Notes: generated by a model from the sequence alone, not told the origin. 64,000 nt of DNA from Dyadobacter jiangsuensis (GCF_003014695.1 NZ_PYAS01000006.1:248001-312000); one strand, 5' to 3'. Positions 17,001-26,444 are shown, counted from the stretch's first letter. Translations and numbers: made by a program.

Positions 17001-17271
17001 CCTCCTTGGCCGTGTAGCCGATAAATGAAAAAACGAGGATCTGAGCACTGGAAGGTACTTTAATGGAGTACTTGCCGTCCGCGTCAGTGGTAACGCCAAT
17101 AGTTGTCGAACCTTTTAGTGTGACAGAAGCTCCCGGCAGACTTGAACCGGACTGCTCATCCACAACCTTACCGGCTATGGTGATATCCTGTGAAAAAGCT
17201 GTTAGGGAGATTAGAAAAAGAAGCACGCAAAAAACCAGCCTGCTTCCCAGGTGAAGGTAGTTTTGTTTCAT
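14083..17271 (-). CDS. SusC/RagA family TonB-linked outer membrane protein (pair 1)
   Basis: A 1062-residue TonB-dependent transporter. Order of parts: signal peptide (to about residue 28), carboxypeptidase-D regulatory-like domain (ITIAGKVVDEQSGSSLPGASV, about 30-110), the SusC box LEEVIVTGYGSQSRRDITGSV, the plug (VRIRGFGTIGNNDPLFIIDGVP) and the beta-barrel ending in LLGLNVSF with a terminal Phe. It imports an oligomeric substrate using proton motive force through TonB. A -7-like box (17305-17312) and a conserved leader element (17515-17532) lie upstream. It forms an operon with the SusD-like gene downstream. Confidence 0.97.
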   Translation of the reverse strand: MKQNYLHLGSRLVFCVLLFLISLTAFSQDITIAGKVVDEQSGSSLPGASVTLKGSTTIGVTTDADGKYSIKVPSSAQILVFSFIGYTAKEVAIGNRTVIDVSMTSDVSALEEVIVTGYGSQSRRDITGSVTTVNAKDLQSVPATTFAQQLQGRASGLNIVNDATPGGNATVRIRGFGTIGNNDPLFIIDGVPTENQGNLNPNDIETIQILKDASSASIYGSRAANGVVIITTKRGKIGKPVISFNAYYGTQKAYKDVEALNAKELGQYLYLADKYAGKTPSHGQYTYGPNGEVTLPDYVFPSKGKEGTPDVDPAKYSLVPGNIYAITKAADTNWWKELTTTAPIQNYQLSATGGTENSRYALSVGYFSQDGVVKFIGYDRYTVRANTEFSTANKRFRVGENLAVSFDNRKGGFGNNQEQNAVSGSYKHHPLLPIYDIKGNFAGSRGLNLGNNSNPYATLYREKDNRTYRLRAFGNVYGEFDIIPNLTVKTSLGIDGVSQRGRYIGRANPEYVEGSFNNGSTATDYYSYQWVWTNTLSYSHNFGTNHKVDAYIGVEAIREFAEEFGASRSGYAFEIPSIINYLNLGDATKATNYGGVNRDYSLYSQFGKVNYAFADKYLFQFILRNDASSRFQQASRNAVFPAFSLGWRLSDEGFMKSVSFINDMKLRYGWGKTGNQKIGDYNAYTTYRADIFHAGYPIDGSGSQPTIGYDASSFGNPNAKWETTTSNNIGLDATFLNDALTLELDFWNRKTTDMLFSTPITFTAGDANAPSFNVGQMTNKGIDLGLSYRNTAMKGDLRYGASFNYSMYRNTVDKLDESENTKYFGAGSRVPAVTLTQAGLPISSYYGYKVLGIFQSDEEAKAWAPYGSYNKAGKFKIADINNDGKITDDDRTVIGNPHPDFVYGVNVNIGYKAFDLTVFGNGVVGNEIFSYLRYFTDFNTFQGNRAKRALYDAWQPDHKQGTVPIMDADDQISSRPSSYFVEKGTYFRLKNVQLTYTLPKPVAAKIGFSNAQIYVQGQNMFTVSKYTGLNPEIQTGEDRTLGFDGGYMPVSRTFLLGLNVSF

Positions 17272-17514
17272 CGTATTTAGTCAGGTTAATATAATTATGC
17301 TACTCAAAAATATTCATTTAGAATCATTAAATAATCTAATATTCACAAAATATATTCAATCGAATACAGAATTGCACTATTTCACTATAACAATGAAATC
17401 AAAATTGATTTTTTCCAAGAATTTTTGCTTAAACGAAGGGGATTTTAATCCAATTTTAATGTCCAAATAAATAAGTGTCAACCTTACAAATAACACAAAA
17501 TCAGCCATTTATAG

Positions 17515-17532
17515 TAAAAAAAGAGTTACAAA
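17515..17532 (-). promoter_or_regulatory. Conserved susC upstream element, copy 1
   Basis: On the minus strand, TTTGTAACTCTTTTTTTA, 244 nt before the susC start. It matches 17 of 18 positions of the element at 26670-26687. The start TTTG resembles a -33 box, but no clear TAnnTTTG follows. It is a regulatory candidate because it is shared and similarly placed. Confidence 0.5.
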
Positions 17533-17690
17533 TTCATGTCTGCTCGAAGAACCTCAAAAGATAAAATATCTAGAAAAGGGCTACCGGCCTATGTGGAGGC
17601 TAAGCTTTATTTATTTTATATAATTAACTTAAATATTCATATTTAAAATTAGCCAAAATTAACCGTAAATGAGAAAAATTATATTCCAAC

Positions 17691-17719
17691 AAAAAAGCCG
17701 CTGTGGTGCTCACAGCGGC
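17691..17719 (-). terminator. Intrinsic terminator after the FG-GAP gene
   Basis: On the minus strand GCCGCTGTG pairs perfectly with CACAGCGGC across a five-base loop and is followed by six T (the A run at 17691-17696). It ends the susC-susD-FG-GAP transcript about 45 bp after the stop. Confidence 0.88.
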
Positions 17720-17764
17720 AAAATACTATAATTCAAACAGCCGAATATTCAGGTAGCTATCAGC

Positions 17765-20700
17765 CTATTTCAATTCCCTCTTGGCTCCCTTCGAGTCATT
17801 AACGGTTACAGTCGAAACGTAATCCGGCAAAAACAAAGCATGGCCAGACTGCGAAAGGAACGACGACCCGTACCCTGGCTCTTCGCGCCTCGATTTGCCA
17901 TTCTTTAAGTGCAGCAGTACGGACGTCTCGCCAGTTGCCAGGCCGATTTTCCGGACAGGCTTGGTTGCGCGGTGAAACCGCAGCAAGTCACGGTTCTGCG
18001 AGGTAACCGAAAGCCAGTTACCATCGGACGAAGCAACACGCACAAGTGCTTTCATATTTCCACCCGCCATATAGCCGCTCTCTGAAATGCTGAGCGGGCG
18101 GAACCCACCCTTGCCATCACCTTTGAGGATAAGCCCGTACATCGCATCATACCTTCCTACCGACACCTCGGAACCGTAATCGTTTCCTGACAGCATCAGA
18201 TCCAGGTTACCGTCCTGATCAAAGTCGTCCGCAATCATCCCAAAAAGCGGAGCAAACTGCGCCTGAACAGGCAGCTCACGCAAAGCAAACTTTCCGCCGC
18301 CCTGGTTTTCTATATAGCTGCTTTTCATCCAGGTTGCCGTCAAATGCAATGCGTCTTTCAACTCTTCCGGTTTCAGAATATCCGGCAAACCCGACTCCGC
18401 AAATTTCCCATATTCCTGGAAGCGCTGGCGCACCTGGATTACCTGCTTACCCATATCGTCGCGCGTGTTGTATGGAAACTCCTTATAGGTTTCGTCCTGC
18501 GCTTTATAGAATACGGTCGGTATCGCATCGAAATAGCCATCGTTGTTAAAATCTTTCGCATACACGCTCACGGGGCGGCTTTCCGAAGCCCTGCTTAAAC
18601 TATTCGTGCCCAGATTCCCCCCGATGTAATCCATATCGCCGTCGTTGTCGAAGTCACCCGCTACAAGGCTGCCCCACCACCCTTTTTGGGCCTCCAATCC
18701 TGTGGTCACCTTTTTGAATTTACCCTTTTCGTTTTTGAGGAAAGTGAGAGGCATCCATTCGCCTGCGAGTAGCAGGTCGACCCAACCGTCGTTGTCATAG
18801 TCAGTCCAAAGTGCGTCACAGACCAAGCCGATGCCTGCCAGCTCCGGCGCAGCCGCTGCTGTGACATTCGAAAAGCGCACGGTGGCGCCATTGGAGTCGT
18901 TTCGAAGAATGTAACTTGAAACCGGCTTCGGATATTTCCCGGACTCTACCCTGCCGCCAACAAACAAATCCAGATCACCATCGCGATCATAATCAACGGC
19001 CTTTACACATGATCCGTTCACCAGAAATGCGGGCAATGCGGCGACATCACGTGCAAAATGCCCCTTACCGTCATTGATATATAGCGCATTCTTCAATGCA
19101 TCCGAGCCTTCCTGAATCTCATAACTTCCACTAACGATATACAAATCCAAATCCTGGTCACTGTCAGCATCGAAGAGCAACACACCCATATCTTCTGACG
19201 TTTTTTCAAAGCCTTCCGGACCAGGCAGCAAATCTGCAACCGTGAATTTGCCATCAGGCTTTTGAAGCAAAAAGCGCCCTTTATGCAAGTACGCGCCGCC
19301 CACGAACACGTCTTCCAGCCCGTCTCCGTTCACATCCCCCACCGCAAGTGCGGGCCCAAATTGAGACATTTTATGCGGCAGCAATTTTTGAACATTAAAA
19401 TCGATAATATCCGTCTCCTCATGGCGATAAGGAACATTCAGCTCGTTCGTAACGTCCGTAAACAGCGGCACAACGGTTGTTTCGGCCGGCGCCGGCGCCA
19501 TCACCGCATCTTTCTCGCTGACAACCAGTACCTGATTCGCCTTAACATTCTTCAAAACCTGGCTCTTTCCGCCTGGCCAAGTGATTTTTACTTCCTGTAA
19601 AGCCTTTTCGCCCCCTAATCCGAAATGCAAAACCGGCTCGACCGTGGACAGATAGCCGCGGTAAGGCGAGTTTTCCGCTACCTGCTTTTTCCCTCCTCCA
19701 TAAGTGATTTCAGCAATGGCACCGATTCCCGCACCATTGTAACGATCCCCCTTAAACGCAATACGCAGATAATTGCTTTCCTCCGGCTTCAACTGGATAC
19801 TATTGTTGCGATAAACCATCGCCGAGTCGTTGATATTGTTGACGATGTAGTCAAGGTCGCCATCGTTGTCAAGGTCCGCATAGGCAGCTCCGTTAGAGAA
19901 GCCAGGCGTCTCGATGCCCCAGTCGTTAGTCACGTCTTCGAAACCAAGATTCCCTTTATTTTTGAATGCAAAATTCCTGATCCTTACACTCGGAATATAA
20001 TCGAGCATCATCATAGGCGCCATAATACTCGAAACTTCGTTGCGATATGCAATAAAATCCAGGTCGGTTATGTCCCTCGGGAAGCCATTTGTAATGATAA
20101 TGTCACGGAGGCCGTCATTATCAAAGTCCGTAACCATCGGCGTCCAGCTCCAATCCGTTTCGGCAACGCCGCTAAGCAGCCCTATTTCACTGAAAACAGG
20201 CGACTTACTCTTACCCGAAGCGCTTCCCATATTGAGTTGCAGCGTATTTCTCGCCACTTGATACTGGTAACCGAATAAATCGTTGTTCTGATAAGTCACA
20301 TAGCTATTCGCAGGTGTCATCATCTTTTTACGGCGATTGGTTGCCGGCATCATGTCCACAGCCACCACATCCACGAGGCCGTCATTGTTCAGATCAGCCA
20401 CGTCGTTGCCCATCGCCGAATGCGAGGTATGTTTGAAATAATTTGCAGCCTGGTCGGTGAAAGTACCATTGCCATTGTTGATATAAAGAAGGTCGTTGGT
20501 GAGGTAATCGTTTGTAATGTACACGTCCTTCCAGCCGTCCTGGTTAACATCCGTCACGTTGATGCCCAAGCTGTAACCTTCGATCAGGATACCGGCATCT
20601 TTGGACACATTGGTAAAAACCGGATGGTTCAATTTTGCGTCCCAGTCATTACGGTACAGCCGGTCGGTGCGGCGCGACGAGCCGTCGACAATCTTCTTAT

Positions 20701-21316
20701 GGTATTTGTTCGGGAAGTTATTATCATCCATTTCATTGACGATCAGGAACAAATCCAGATCGCCATCATTATCGTAATCAAAAAAAGCCGCATTTGTCGT
20801 GTGCGTCGTATCCGCGATCCCGTATTCCTTACCCATTTCCTTGAAAACCGGTACTTTATCCTTACCCAGGCCCTGATTGACGTACAGCAAGTTCTCGCGT
20901 TGCTTCGCGACCTCACGCACGGATGCGCACACGTAGATATCCAGCAGGTTATCATTGTTGATATCCACCAACGCCACTCCTGTCGACCATTTGTTCTCCG
21001 GTGCTACGCCTGCTTTTTCGGTAACGTCCTCGAATTTGAAATCGCCCTTGTTCAAATACAACTTGTTAGGAGCAGTATTTCCGGTAAAATACACGTCGGG
21101 CAGGCTGTCGTTATTAAAATCACCCAACGCCACTCCCCCTCCGTTATAGACGTATTCAAACGCCAGGATATTCATGGTATCGTTTTCGGCAATGCGGTTC
21201 GCAAACCGGATACCTGTTTCATCGGCGGGCAGTTCAGTGAAGGTTTTGAGTTCTTTTTTACAGGATACAAGCAGGACGGTGCCCACCAAAACAGGGAGTA
21301 AGCGCTTAACAAGCAT
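17765..21316 (-). CDS. FG-GAP/VCBS repeat lipoprotein with ASPIC/UnbV domain
   Basis: An 1183-residue surface lipoprotein (lipobox cysteine at 19, LLVSCKKE). The chain is built of many FG-GAP/VCBS beta-propeller repeats with Asp-rich calcium-binding loops (DFNNDSLPDVYFTG, DINNDNLLDIYVC, DYDNDGDLDLFL, DFDNDGLRDIIITNG, DYDRDGDLDLFVGG, DYDNDGWVDLLLAG, DFDQDGNLDLMLSG). Near residues 520-600 is the ASPIC/UnbV module (VEPVLHFGLGGEKALQEVKITWPGG). Such CRTAC1-like proteins often follow SusC/SusD pairs and are thought to bind ligands at the surface; the ligand is unknown. It lies 103 bp after the SusD-like gene of pair 2, separated by a hairpin. Confidence 0.95.
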   Translation of the reverse strand: MLVKRLLPVLVGTVLLVSCKKELKTFTELPADETGIRFANRIAENDTMNILAFEYVYNGGGVALGDFNNDSLPDVYFTGNTAPNKLYLNKGDFKFEDVTEKAGVAPENKWSTGVALVDINNDNLLDIYVCASVREVAKQRENLLYVNQGLGKDKVPVFKEMGKEYGIADTTHTTNAAFFDYDNDGDLDLFLIVNEMDDNNFPNKYHKKIVDGSSRRTDRLYRNDWDAKLNHPVFTNVSKDAGILIEGYSLGINVTDVNQDGWKDVYITNDYLTNDLLYINNGNGTFTDQAANYFKHTSHSAMGNDVADLNNDGLVDVVAVDMMPATNRRKKMMTPANSYVTYQNNDLFGYQYQVARNTLQLNMGSASGKSKSPVFSEIGLLSGVAETDWSWTPMVTDFDNDGLRDIIITNGFPRDITDLDFIAYRNEVSSIMAPMMMLDYIPSVRIRNFAFKNKGNLGFEDVTNDWGIETPGFSNGAAYADLDNDGDLDYIVNNINDSAMVYRNNSIQLKPEESNYLRIAFKGDRYNGAGIGAIAEITYGGGKKQVAENSPYRGYLSTVEPVLHFGLGGEKALQEVKITWPGGKSQVLKNVKANQVLVVSEKDAVMAPAPAETTVVPLFTDVTNELNVPYRHEETDIIDFNVQKLLPHKMSQFGPALAVGDVNGDGLEDVFVGGAYLHKGRFLLQKPDGKFTVADLLPGPEGFEKTSEDMGVLLFDADSDQDLDLYIVSGSYEIQEGSDALKNALYINDGKGHFARDVAALPAFLVNGSCVKAVDYDRDGDLDLFVGGRVESGKYPKPVSSYILRNDSNGATVRFSNVTAAAAPELAGIGLVCDALWTDYDNDGWVDLLLAGEWMPLTFLKNEKGKFKKVTTGLEAQKGWWGSLVAGDFDNDGDMDYIGGNLGTNSLSRASESRPVSVYAKDFNNDGYFDAIPTVFYKAQDETYKEFPYNTRDDMGKQVIQVRQRFQEYGKFAESGLPDILKPEELKDALHLTATWMKSSYIENQGGGKFALRELPVQAQFAPLFGMIADDFDQDGNLDLMLSGNDYGSEVSVGRYDAMYGLILKGDGKGGFRPLSISESGYMAGGNMKALVRVASSDGNWLSVTSQNRDLLRFHRATKPVRKIGLATGETSVLLHLKNGKSRREEPGYGSSFLSQSGHALFLPDYVSTVTVNDSKGAKRELK

Positions 21317-21367
21317 TTGCCAGGTGCGATAAAGTTGACAGAATCAGGATATCTCGAAATTAACAAA

Positions 21368-21395
21368 AGGAGATGGTAAATACATACCATCTCCT
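21368..21395 (-). terminator. Hairpin between susD (pair 2) and the FG-GAP gene
   Basis: AGGAGATGGTA pairs perfectly with TACCATCTCCT (11-bp stem, six-base loop). On the minus strand it is followed by TTTGTTAATTT. It could be a partial terminator or processing site that lowers expression of the FG-GAP gene relative to susD. Confidence 0.6.
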
Positions 21396-21419
21396 ATAAA
21401 TTAGTCAGGTTTGAAATGC

Positions 21420-23159
21420 TTAGAAACCAGGGTTCTGTTTCAGGACGTCAGCGCCCTGAAGGTCGATTTGGCTCTGTGGTATCGGCAACAATTCATATTT
21501 AGCCGCGAATTTGGCACTACCCAATGCACCTGTAAGTTGTTTCGATTCGAATGTCAGGTATGCGTTGAGCTCCTTGTCGGCAACACCCCAACGTACGAGG
21601 TCGAAGAACCGGTGACCTTCCAGGTTCAGTTCCAGCTTTCTTTCAAAACGGACTGCCATGCGGGCTGCTTCCTTGTCGGTCCATGCAGTTTTGTAAGTTC
21701 CGATCACATACTTCGCTGCCGGGGCACCGCCTTTCTTCACAAAGCCGTCGGGATTAGCGGCGCGGGTACGCACCATATTCACATACTCGCGTGCCTTTTC
21801 GAGCGTCCCGGCTTCCACTTCCGCCTCGGCGGCCATCAGGAGCACATCAGCAAAACGGATTACCGTGTAGTTGATCGCCGTATAACCAGGGGTCCAGGAG
21901 CTGTTATCCTGCAACGAACCTACGTCGGTTTTGTAGTAAGCATACTTTTTGGGGCTGTATGGGCCGCCATTGGCCTGGTTACGGATCCAGTCGGCGCCTG
22001 GGTGATCGATCCAGTCGAGGAAAGGAATTCCGCGGCGACCTACCGAGTGGTCGAGCCGTGGGTCGAGGTTACCGGCGTCAGGGGTGAATTTATCTTTCGA
22101 AAGTAAACCCATATCCGACACTACCGCATTTTTATCCGAGTTGTACGAACCATCCAGCAACGGCAAGCCATTGGCATCGGTACGGTGCGAGTTCACCATT
22201 TCGAAGCTAGGCTGGAAGAAACCGCAGCAGTTACCAGGGCCGTTCGCACCCGTGTTGTAAGGCCAGTTCAGGTCAAATTCAGGGTTCGCATTATTGACGC
22301 TACCTGTGTTCGCCGCTGCCTGTACCGCAAAAACGGACTCCGAGTTGTTGTCATTCGAAGCACGGAATACGTCGGCGTACTTGGCCACCAATGCATATTT
22401 CTTGCCGTTGGTAGTCTGTCCATTCGCGATGATCTGATCAAAAAGCGTTTTGGCCTCAGGATATTTCTTCTGATAGAGATACGCTTTGGCGAGGTAAGAC
22501 GCGGCTGCCCATTTGTTGGCGCGCCCTACTGCGTCCTGCGTTACCGGGAGGTTATCGAACGCAAATTTGAAATCCGCCTCGATCTTTGGCCAGAGGTCCG
22601 CATCGTTTTTCACCTTTTCAATTCCGGTTCCGTAGTCAACGGACTCATCTACATAAGGTGTGTTACCAAACGCTTTTTTCAGTTCGAAATAATAGTGTCC
22701 GCGCAAGAAGCGGGCCTCTGCGCTAATCCGCGTCTTGGTGGCATCGGTAACGTCCGCATCAGCCTTGGCCACGAGGCGCAACACGGCATTCGCACGTGAA
22801 ATACCTTCGTAATTACCTTGCCATTTTTCAGAGATCACACCCTGTGTGCTCAGGTATTCATAACGCTGAATCGGGTTGATATCACTGTAATCCCCAGGGT
22901 CTGTACCTTTGTTGGCATCACCTCCGCGGATACTTCCCCAAACCCAGTTACTCGGGCTGGCCATCCTGCCACCCGCACCCTTGCCGTTAATCTGGCCGTA
23001 GACTGAGATCAGCGCTCCTTCAAGCCCTTTGGTAGAGGTAAGAAGGACTTCACTCACCGCGCCTGTGGCCGGCTTTTCCAGAAAACTCTCTTTGCAGGAG
23101 AAAAACACCGTCATAACGCCGGCGATTATCACCGCACTATTTGTTAATATCTTTTTCAT
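21420..23159 (-). CDS. SusD/RagB family nutrient-binding lipoprotein (pair 2)
   Basis: A 579-residue lipoprotein (lipobox TVFFSC, Cys22). It shows the usual SusD landmarks: QGNYEGISRANAVLR, AEARFLRGHYYFELKKAFG, RFADVLLMAAEAEVEAG, YVNMVRTRAANPDGF, RFERKLELNLEGHRFFDLVRWG and LLPIPQSQIDL. It shares the rare GNCCGFFQPS motif and overall layout with the SusD-like protein of pair 1. It lies between its SusC partner (51-bp gap) and the FG-GAP lipoprotein gene, all on the minus strand. It should cap the SusC channel at the cell surface. Confidence 0.96.
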   Translation of the reverse strand: MKKILTNSAVIIAGVMTVFFSCKESFLEKPATGAVSEVLLTSTKGLEGALISVYGQINGKGAGGRMASPSNWVWGSIRGGDANKGTDPGDYSDINPIQRYEYLSTQGVISEKWQGNYEGISRANAVLRLVAKADADVTDATKTRISAEARFLRGHYYFELKKAFGNTPYVDESVDYGTGIEKVKNDADLWPKIEADFKFAFDNLPVTQDAVGRANKWAAASYLAKAYLYQKKYPEAKTLFDQIIANGQTTNGKKYALVAKYADVFRASNDNNSESVFAVQAAANTGSVNNANPEFDLNWPYNTGANGPGNCCGFFQPSFEMVNSHRTDANGLPLLDGSYNSDKNAVVSDMGLLSKDKFTPDAGNLDPRLDHSVGRRGIPFLDWIDHPGADWIRNQANGGPYSPKKYAYYKTDVGSLQDNSSWTPGYTAINYTVIRFADVLLMAAEAEVEAGTLEKAREYVNMVRTRAANPDGFVKKGGAPAAKYVIGTYKTAWTDKEAARMAVRFERKLELNLEGHRFFDLVRWGVADKELNAYLTFESKQLTGALGSAKFAAKYELLPIPQSQIDLQGADVLKQNPGF

Positions 23160-23210
23160 CGATTCAGAATATTAATGATTCATTCCATGTAGAAACTGCC
23201 TGTCTGATAA

Positions 23211-26200
23211 TTAGAAACCGAGGTTCACACCGAAAACCCAGCTTCTTGTTACAGGATAGTTACCCACATCGATCCCGAATTGCGTGTCCGCGTTACCACC
23301 TACACCGGGATCGAGACCCTGGTATTTGGAGATTGTGAAAATGTTGTTGGCTGAGGCATACAATCTCAGTTTCTGCATTTTCAGCTTGGCCAGCAAAGTC
23401 TTGGGCAGGTTATAGCCCAGCGAAATATTCTGCATTCTCACATAGTTGCCATTCTCTACATAGAAAGAGTTGGCTTGTGTGTTGGTACTGAAGTTGGAAG
23501 CACTTTCAAAAATAGGGATAGCTGCGCCTGTGTTGGATGGCGACCAGGAGTCTTTCACCCTTTCGCTGATGGCTGCACCGGCAAATGAAGGATAGAAGTC
23601 CGTAAACCATTTCGAAGCATTGAAAATCTTGTTACCGATAGAGGTATACATATAAGTTTCCACTTCGAAGTTCAGGTAGGTCAGTTTGAGGTTCAAACCA
23701 CCTGTGAATTTGGGAACAGGGCTACCCAGGTACTTACGGTCGTCCGCGTTGATGAGATTATCGCCATTGACATCCTCATAACGGAAGCGGCCGATACCCT
23801 TGCCATCCTGCGCCGGCGCACGGTCAACTTCTTCCTGGGTCTGGAACAGGCCGAGTACATTATATCCATAGAATGCCGAAAGCGAATAGCCGAGCTGGTT
23901 ACGGATCGGTTGCAGACCGCGGTAACCTGGGTTGATACCCGCCAGGTATTTGTCTCCGCCAAGATCACCGATCTCGTTTTTGAGCACACTACCGGTTACG
24001 TTCAGCTCATAGCCGAGCTTGCTGCCCGCTTTGCCTTTTGTAATGATCTGGAAGTCGATACCTTTATTGGTAATCGTTCCCGCGTTCACGTACGGAGGCG
24101 TTGCACCCGAGCCTACAACGGCCGGCACCCCTTTTTGGAATAGCAGGTCTTTGGAATCTTTTTGCCACAAATCGAGGATTACGTCCAGTTTGCCATTGAA
24201 GAATGTCGCATCGAAACCGATGTTTTTGGTTACGCTGGTCTCCCATTTCGCATCTGCATTCCCCAATTTGCTGCGGTAATAACCTTCGGCGGCGCTGGTA
24301 TTGGAACCGGTAATGTCATATGCCGATGTTCCGATACCTGCCGAATAGAGGCTATACTGGTTATCAGGCCGCACGGCATTGGAGTTACCCATTGTTCCGT
24401 AACCTCCGCGAATTTTGAGGTCGCTCAGGAAAGTCACACCCTTCATGAAGTTCTCGGAGGTAACGCGCCATGCCACCGACACAGCCGGGAATACCCCGTA
24501 ACGGTTGGCTGCCCCGAAACGCGAGGATCCATCGCGACGCAACACCCCGGAAACAATGTACCGGTCATTGAATATGTAGTTCAAACGACCGAAGAGTGAG
24601 TAGAACGTCACCCCATTGCTTAGCTGGCTGTTGGTAACTTTCGACGACACGTTCGACATGTTTACATAATTAATGTCGTTCGAGAACGGGTTCAAACCCG
24701 ATGCCTGCAAATCGCGGCTTACGCCGGTGTTCAGCGCTTCCTGACCTACCAAAACGTCCACATTATGCAAGCCGAATGTTTTGCGGTATTGCGCCGTATT
24801 GGTCAATGTCCATGCAAAGCGGTATCCCGATCCTTCGCCGTAGCCCACTGCCGAGTTGTTTTCGGAGTTTTCGTACTGGCGGCGTGAATAGTTCCAATAA
24901 GTATAATTGTTATACTGGCCGCCCAAGCTGGTGCGCAACGTCAGGTTTTCAATCGGATCGAATTCGAGGTAAATGTTACCGAAGCCGTTCGCGTTGAAAG
25001 CATTGTTGTTTTTCATGCCGTCGCGGGTTGCTACCGGGTTCCTTGGGTTGTTGAAACCTTTCGCCGCCGTGCCTGCATAACCGCCGAATTCGTCGTAAAC
25101 AGGAATGATCGAAGGCATACGGAATGCGCTCAGGATATCGTTTTCGTCGTTTGCCACACCCTGGCCGTTATTCGCTCCACCGATACCGAGTACCTGGCGA
25201 TACGTTCCCTGAATATTCTCCCCGAACCGCAGATTTTTAAGGATGTTGAATTCGGTATTTACCCGGAAAGAGTAACGTTTGAAACTGTTGTTCAAAAGAA
25301 TACCTTTTTGATCCTGCAAGCCCAATCCCACGAAGTAACGGCCGTTTTCACCGCCGCCGGAGAAGCCCAATGAATGACGTGTAACAGGTGCAGTCCGGGT
25401 GATCGCGTCGTACCAGTCGGTACCAGCGCGGTTTGCCCTTACCACCTGATAGACCGTTCCGGCCGTAGGATCTACATTATATTTCTTACGTTCTGCTGCC
25501 AGATCCACATTACCGGTAACGCCATACGTTCCGCCCACCATCAGGTAGTCGGGAATCACAGGCGTGGCACCAGTACCAAATTGGGGGTGCGTCCAGTTTT
25601 TATCGCCAGGTTTCCAGCCCGAATTCCGGAATGCATTCCAGGTCCAGTCTGCAAAATCAGTCGGGTTCATCATTTTCTGACCGCTGCCCGGAGTCGTGAA
25701 ACCGACCAGACCATCATAGGTAACGCTCAGCTTTCTGTTGCGGGTACCTTTCTTGGTTGTATAAACGACCACCCCCGCTGCCGCCCGCGCACCATAAATA
25801 GATGCTGCCGCGGCATCCTTCAACACCGTGGTTTGGTCGATATCGTCCGGGTTGAGGAAGTCCGTTGAACCCACAGGCACCCCATCCACGATATACAATG
25901 GTTCGTTGGCTTCAAAAGAACCAAAACCGCGGACACGGATCTGGCTGTTGGTACCTGGCTGACCATTCGTAATCACCGTCACCCCCGCCACGCGGCCCTG
26001 CAATTGCTGCTCCACGTTACCGGACGGAACGGCCGTCAAATCTTTCGCTTTTACGAGCGCTACCGACCCGGAAGTTTCACGGCGTTTATCGGTCGTATAA
26101 CCGGTCACCACCACTTCTTCCAATGCCGCTACGTCGTCTTCCATTTTCACATCGACCACCGTCTGGTTTCCCACAATGATCTCTTTCGTTTTGTAGCCGA

Positions 26201-26444
26201 CAAAGCTGATGACGAGCACATCTTTGTCTGATCTGACATTTACTGCAAAACGCCCTTCCGCATCTGTGTTCGACCCGATCTGCGTACCTTTTATCAGAAT
26301 GGTAGCTCCGGGAATTCCTGTGCCCGCGGGATCTGACACAACGCCAGTCACTCTCCGATCCTGAGCAATAGCTGAAAAAACTGTCAGAAAGAGGAGGAGG
26401 AAAGTGAAGAAATCCCGACCGGGACTTTTGTAGATTATTTTCAT
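23211..26444 (-). CDS. SusC/RagA family TonB-linked outer membrane protein (pair 2)
   Basis: A 1077-residue TonB-dependent transporter. A signal peptide (FLLLFLTVFSAIAQ) is followed by the carboxypeptidase-regulatory-like domain (VTGVVSDPAGTGIPGATILIKG), the SusC box EEVVVTGYTTDKRRETSGSV, the plug (IRVRGFGSFEANEPLYIVDGVP, TTVLKDAAAASIYGARAAAGV) and a barrel ending in WVFGVNLGF. It is the first gene of the susC-susD-FG-GAP operon. The leader contains TTAACCTAACTAA just before the start, a motif shared with pair 1, and a conserved element further upstream. Confidence 0.97.
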   Translation of the reverse strand: MKIIYKSPGRDFFTFLLLFLTVFSAIAQDRRVTGVVSDPAGTGIPGATILIKGTQIGSNTDAEGRFAVNVRSDKDVLVISFVGYKTKEIIVGNQTVVDVKMEDDVAALEEVVVTGYTTDKRRETSGSVALVKAKDLTAVPSGNVEQQLQGRVAGVTVITNGQPGTNSQIRVRGFGSFEANEPLYIVDGVPVGSTDFLNPDDIDQTTVLKDAAAASIYGARAAAGVVVYTTKKGTRNRKLSVTYDGLVGFTTPGSGQKMMNPTDFADWTWNAFRNSGWKPGDKNWTHPQFGTGATPVIPDYLMVGGTYGVTGNVDLAAERKKYNVDPTAGTVYQVVRANRAGTDWYDAITRTAPVTRHSLGFSGGGENGRYFVGLGLQDQKGILLNNSFKRYSFRVNTEFNILKNLRFGENIQGTYRQVLGIGGANNGQGVANDENDILSAFRMPSIIPVYDEFGGYAGTAAKGFNNPRNPVATRDGMKNNNAFNANGFGNIYLEFDPIENLTLRTSLGGQYNNYTYWNYSRRQYENSENNSAVGYGEGSGYRFAWTLTNTAQYRKTFGLHNVDVLVGQEALNTGVSRDLQASGLNPFSNDINYVNMSNVSSKVTNSQLSNGVTFYSLFGRLNYIFNDRYIVSGVLRRDGSSRFGAANRYGVFPAVSVAWRVTSENFMKGVTFLSDLKIRGGYGTMGNSNAVRPDNQYSLYSAGIGTSAYDITGSNTSAAEGYYRSKLGNADAKWETSVTKNIGFDATFFNGKLDVILDLWQKDSKDLLFQKGVPAVVGSGATPPYVNAGTITNKGIDFQIITKGKAGSKLGYELNVTGSVLKNEIGDLGGDKYLAGINPGYRGLQPIRNQLGYSLSAFYGYNVLGLFQTQEEVDRAPAQDGKGIGRFRYEDVNGDNLINADDRKYLGSPVPKFTGGLNLKLTYLNFEVETYMYTSIGNKIFNASKWFTDFYPSFAGAAISERVKDSWSPSNTGAAIPIFESASNFSTNTQANSFYVENGNYVRMQNISLGYNLPKTLLAKLKMQKLRLYASANNIFTISKYQGLDPGVGGNADTQFGIDVGNYPVTRSWVFGVNLGF

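Larger units (their letters stand above)
17272..17764. other. AT-rich intergenic region upstream of susC pair 1
   Basis: A 493-bp gap, clearly AT-richer than its neighbours. It contains the terminator of the FG-GAP gene (17691-17719) and the presumed control region of susC pair 1, including an 18-bp element also found upstream of susC pair 2. No open frame of interest was seen. Confidence 0.6.

Noticed and set aside
20420-21301. 293-codon plus-strand open frame
   Set aside because: Mirrors the FG-GAP repeats on the other strand; the regular Val/Ile-rich pattern comes from the Asp-rich loops read backwards.
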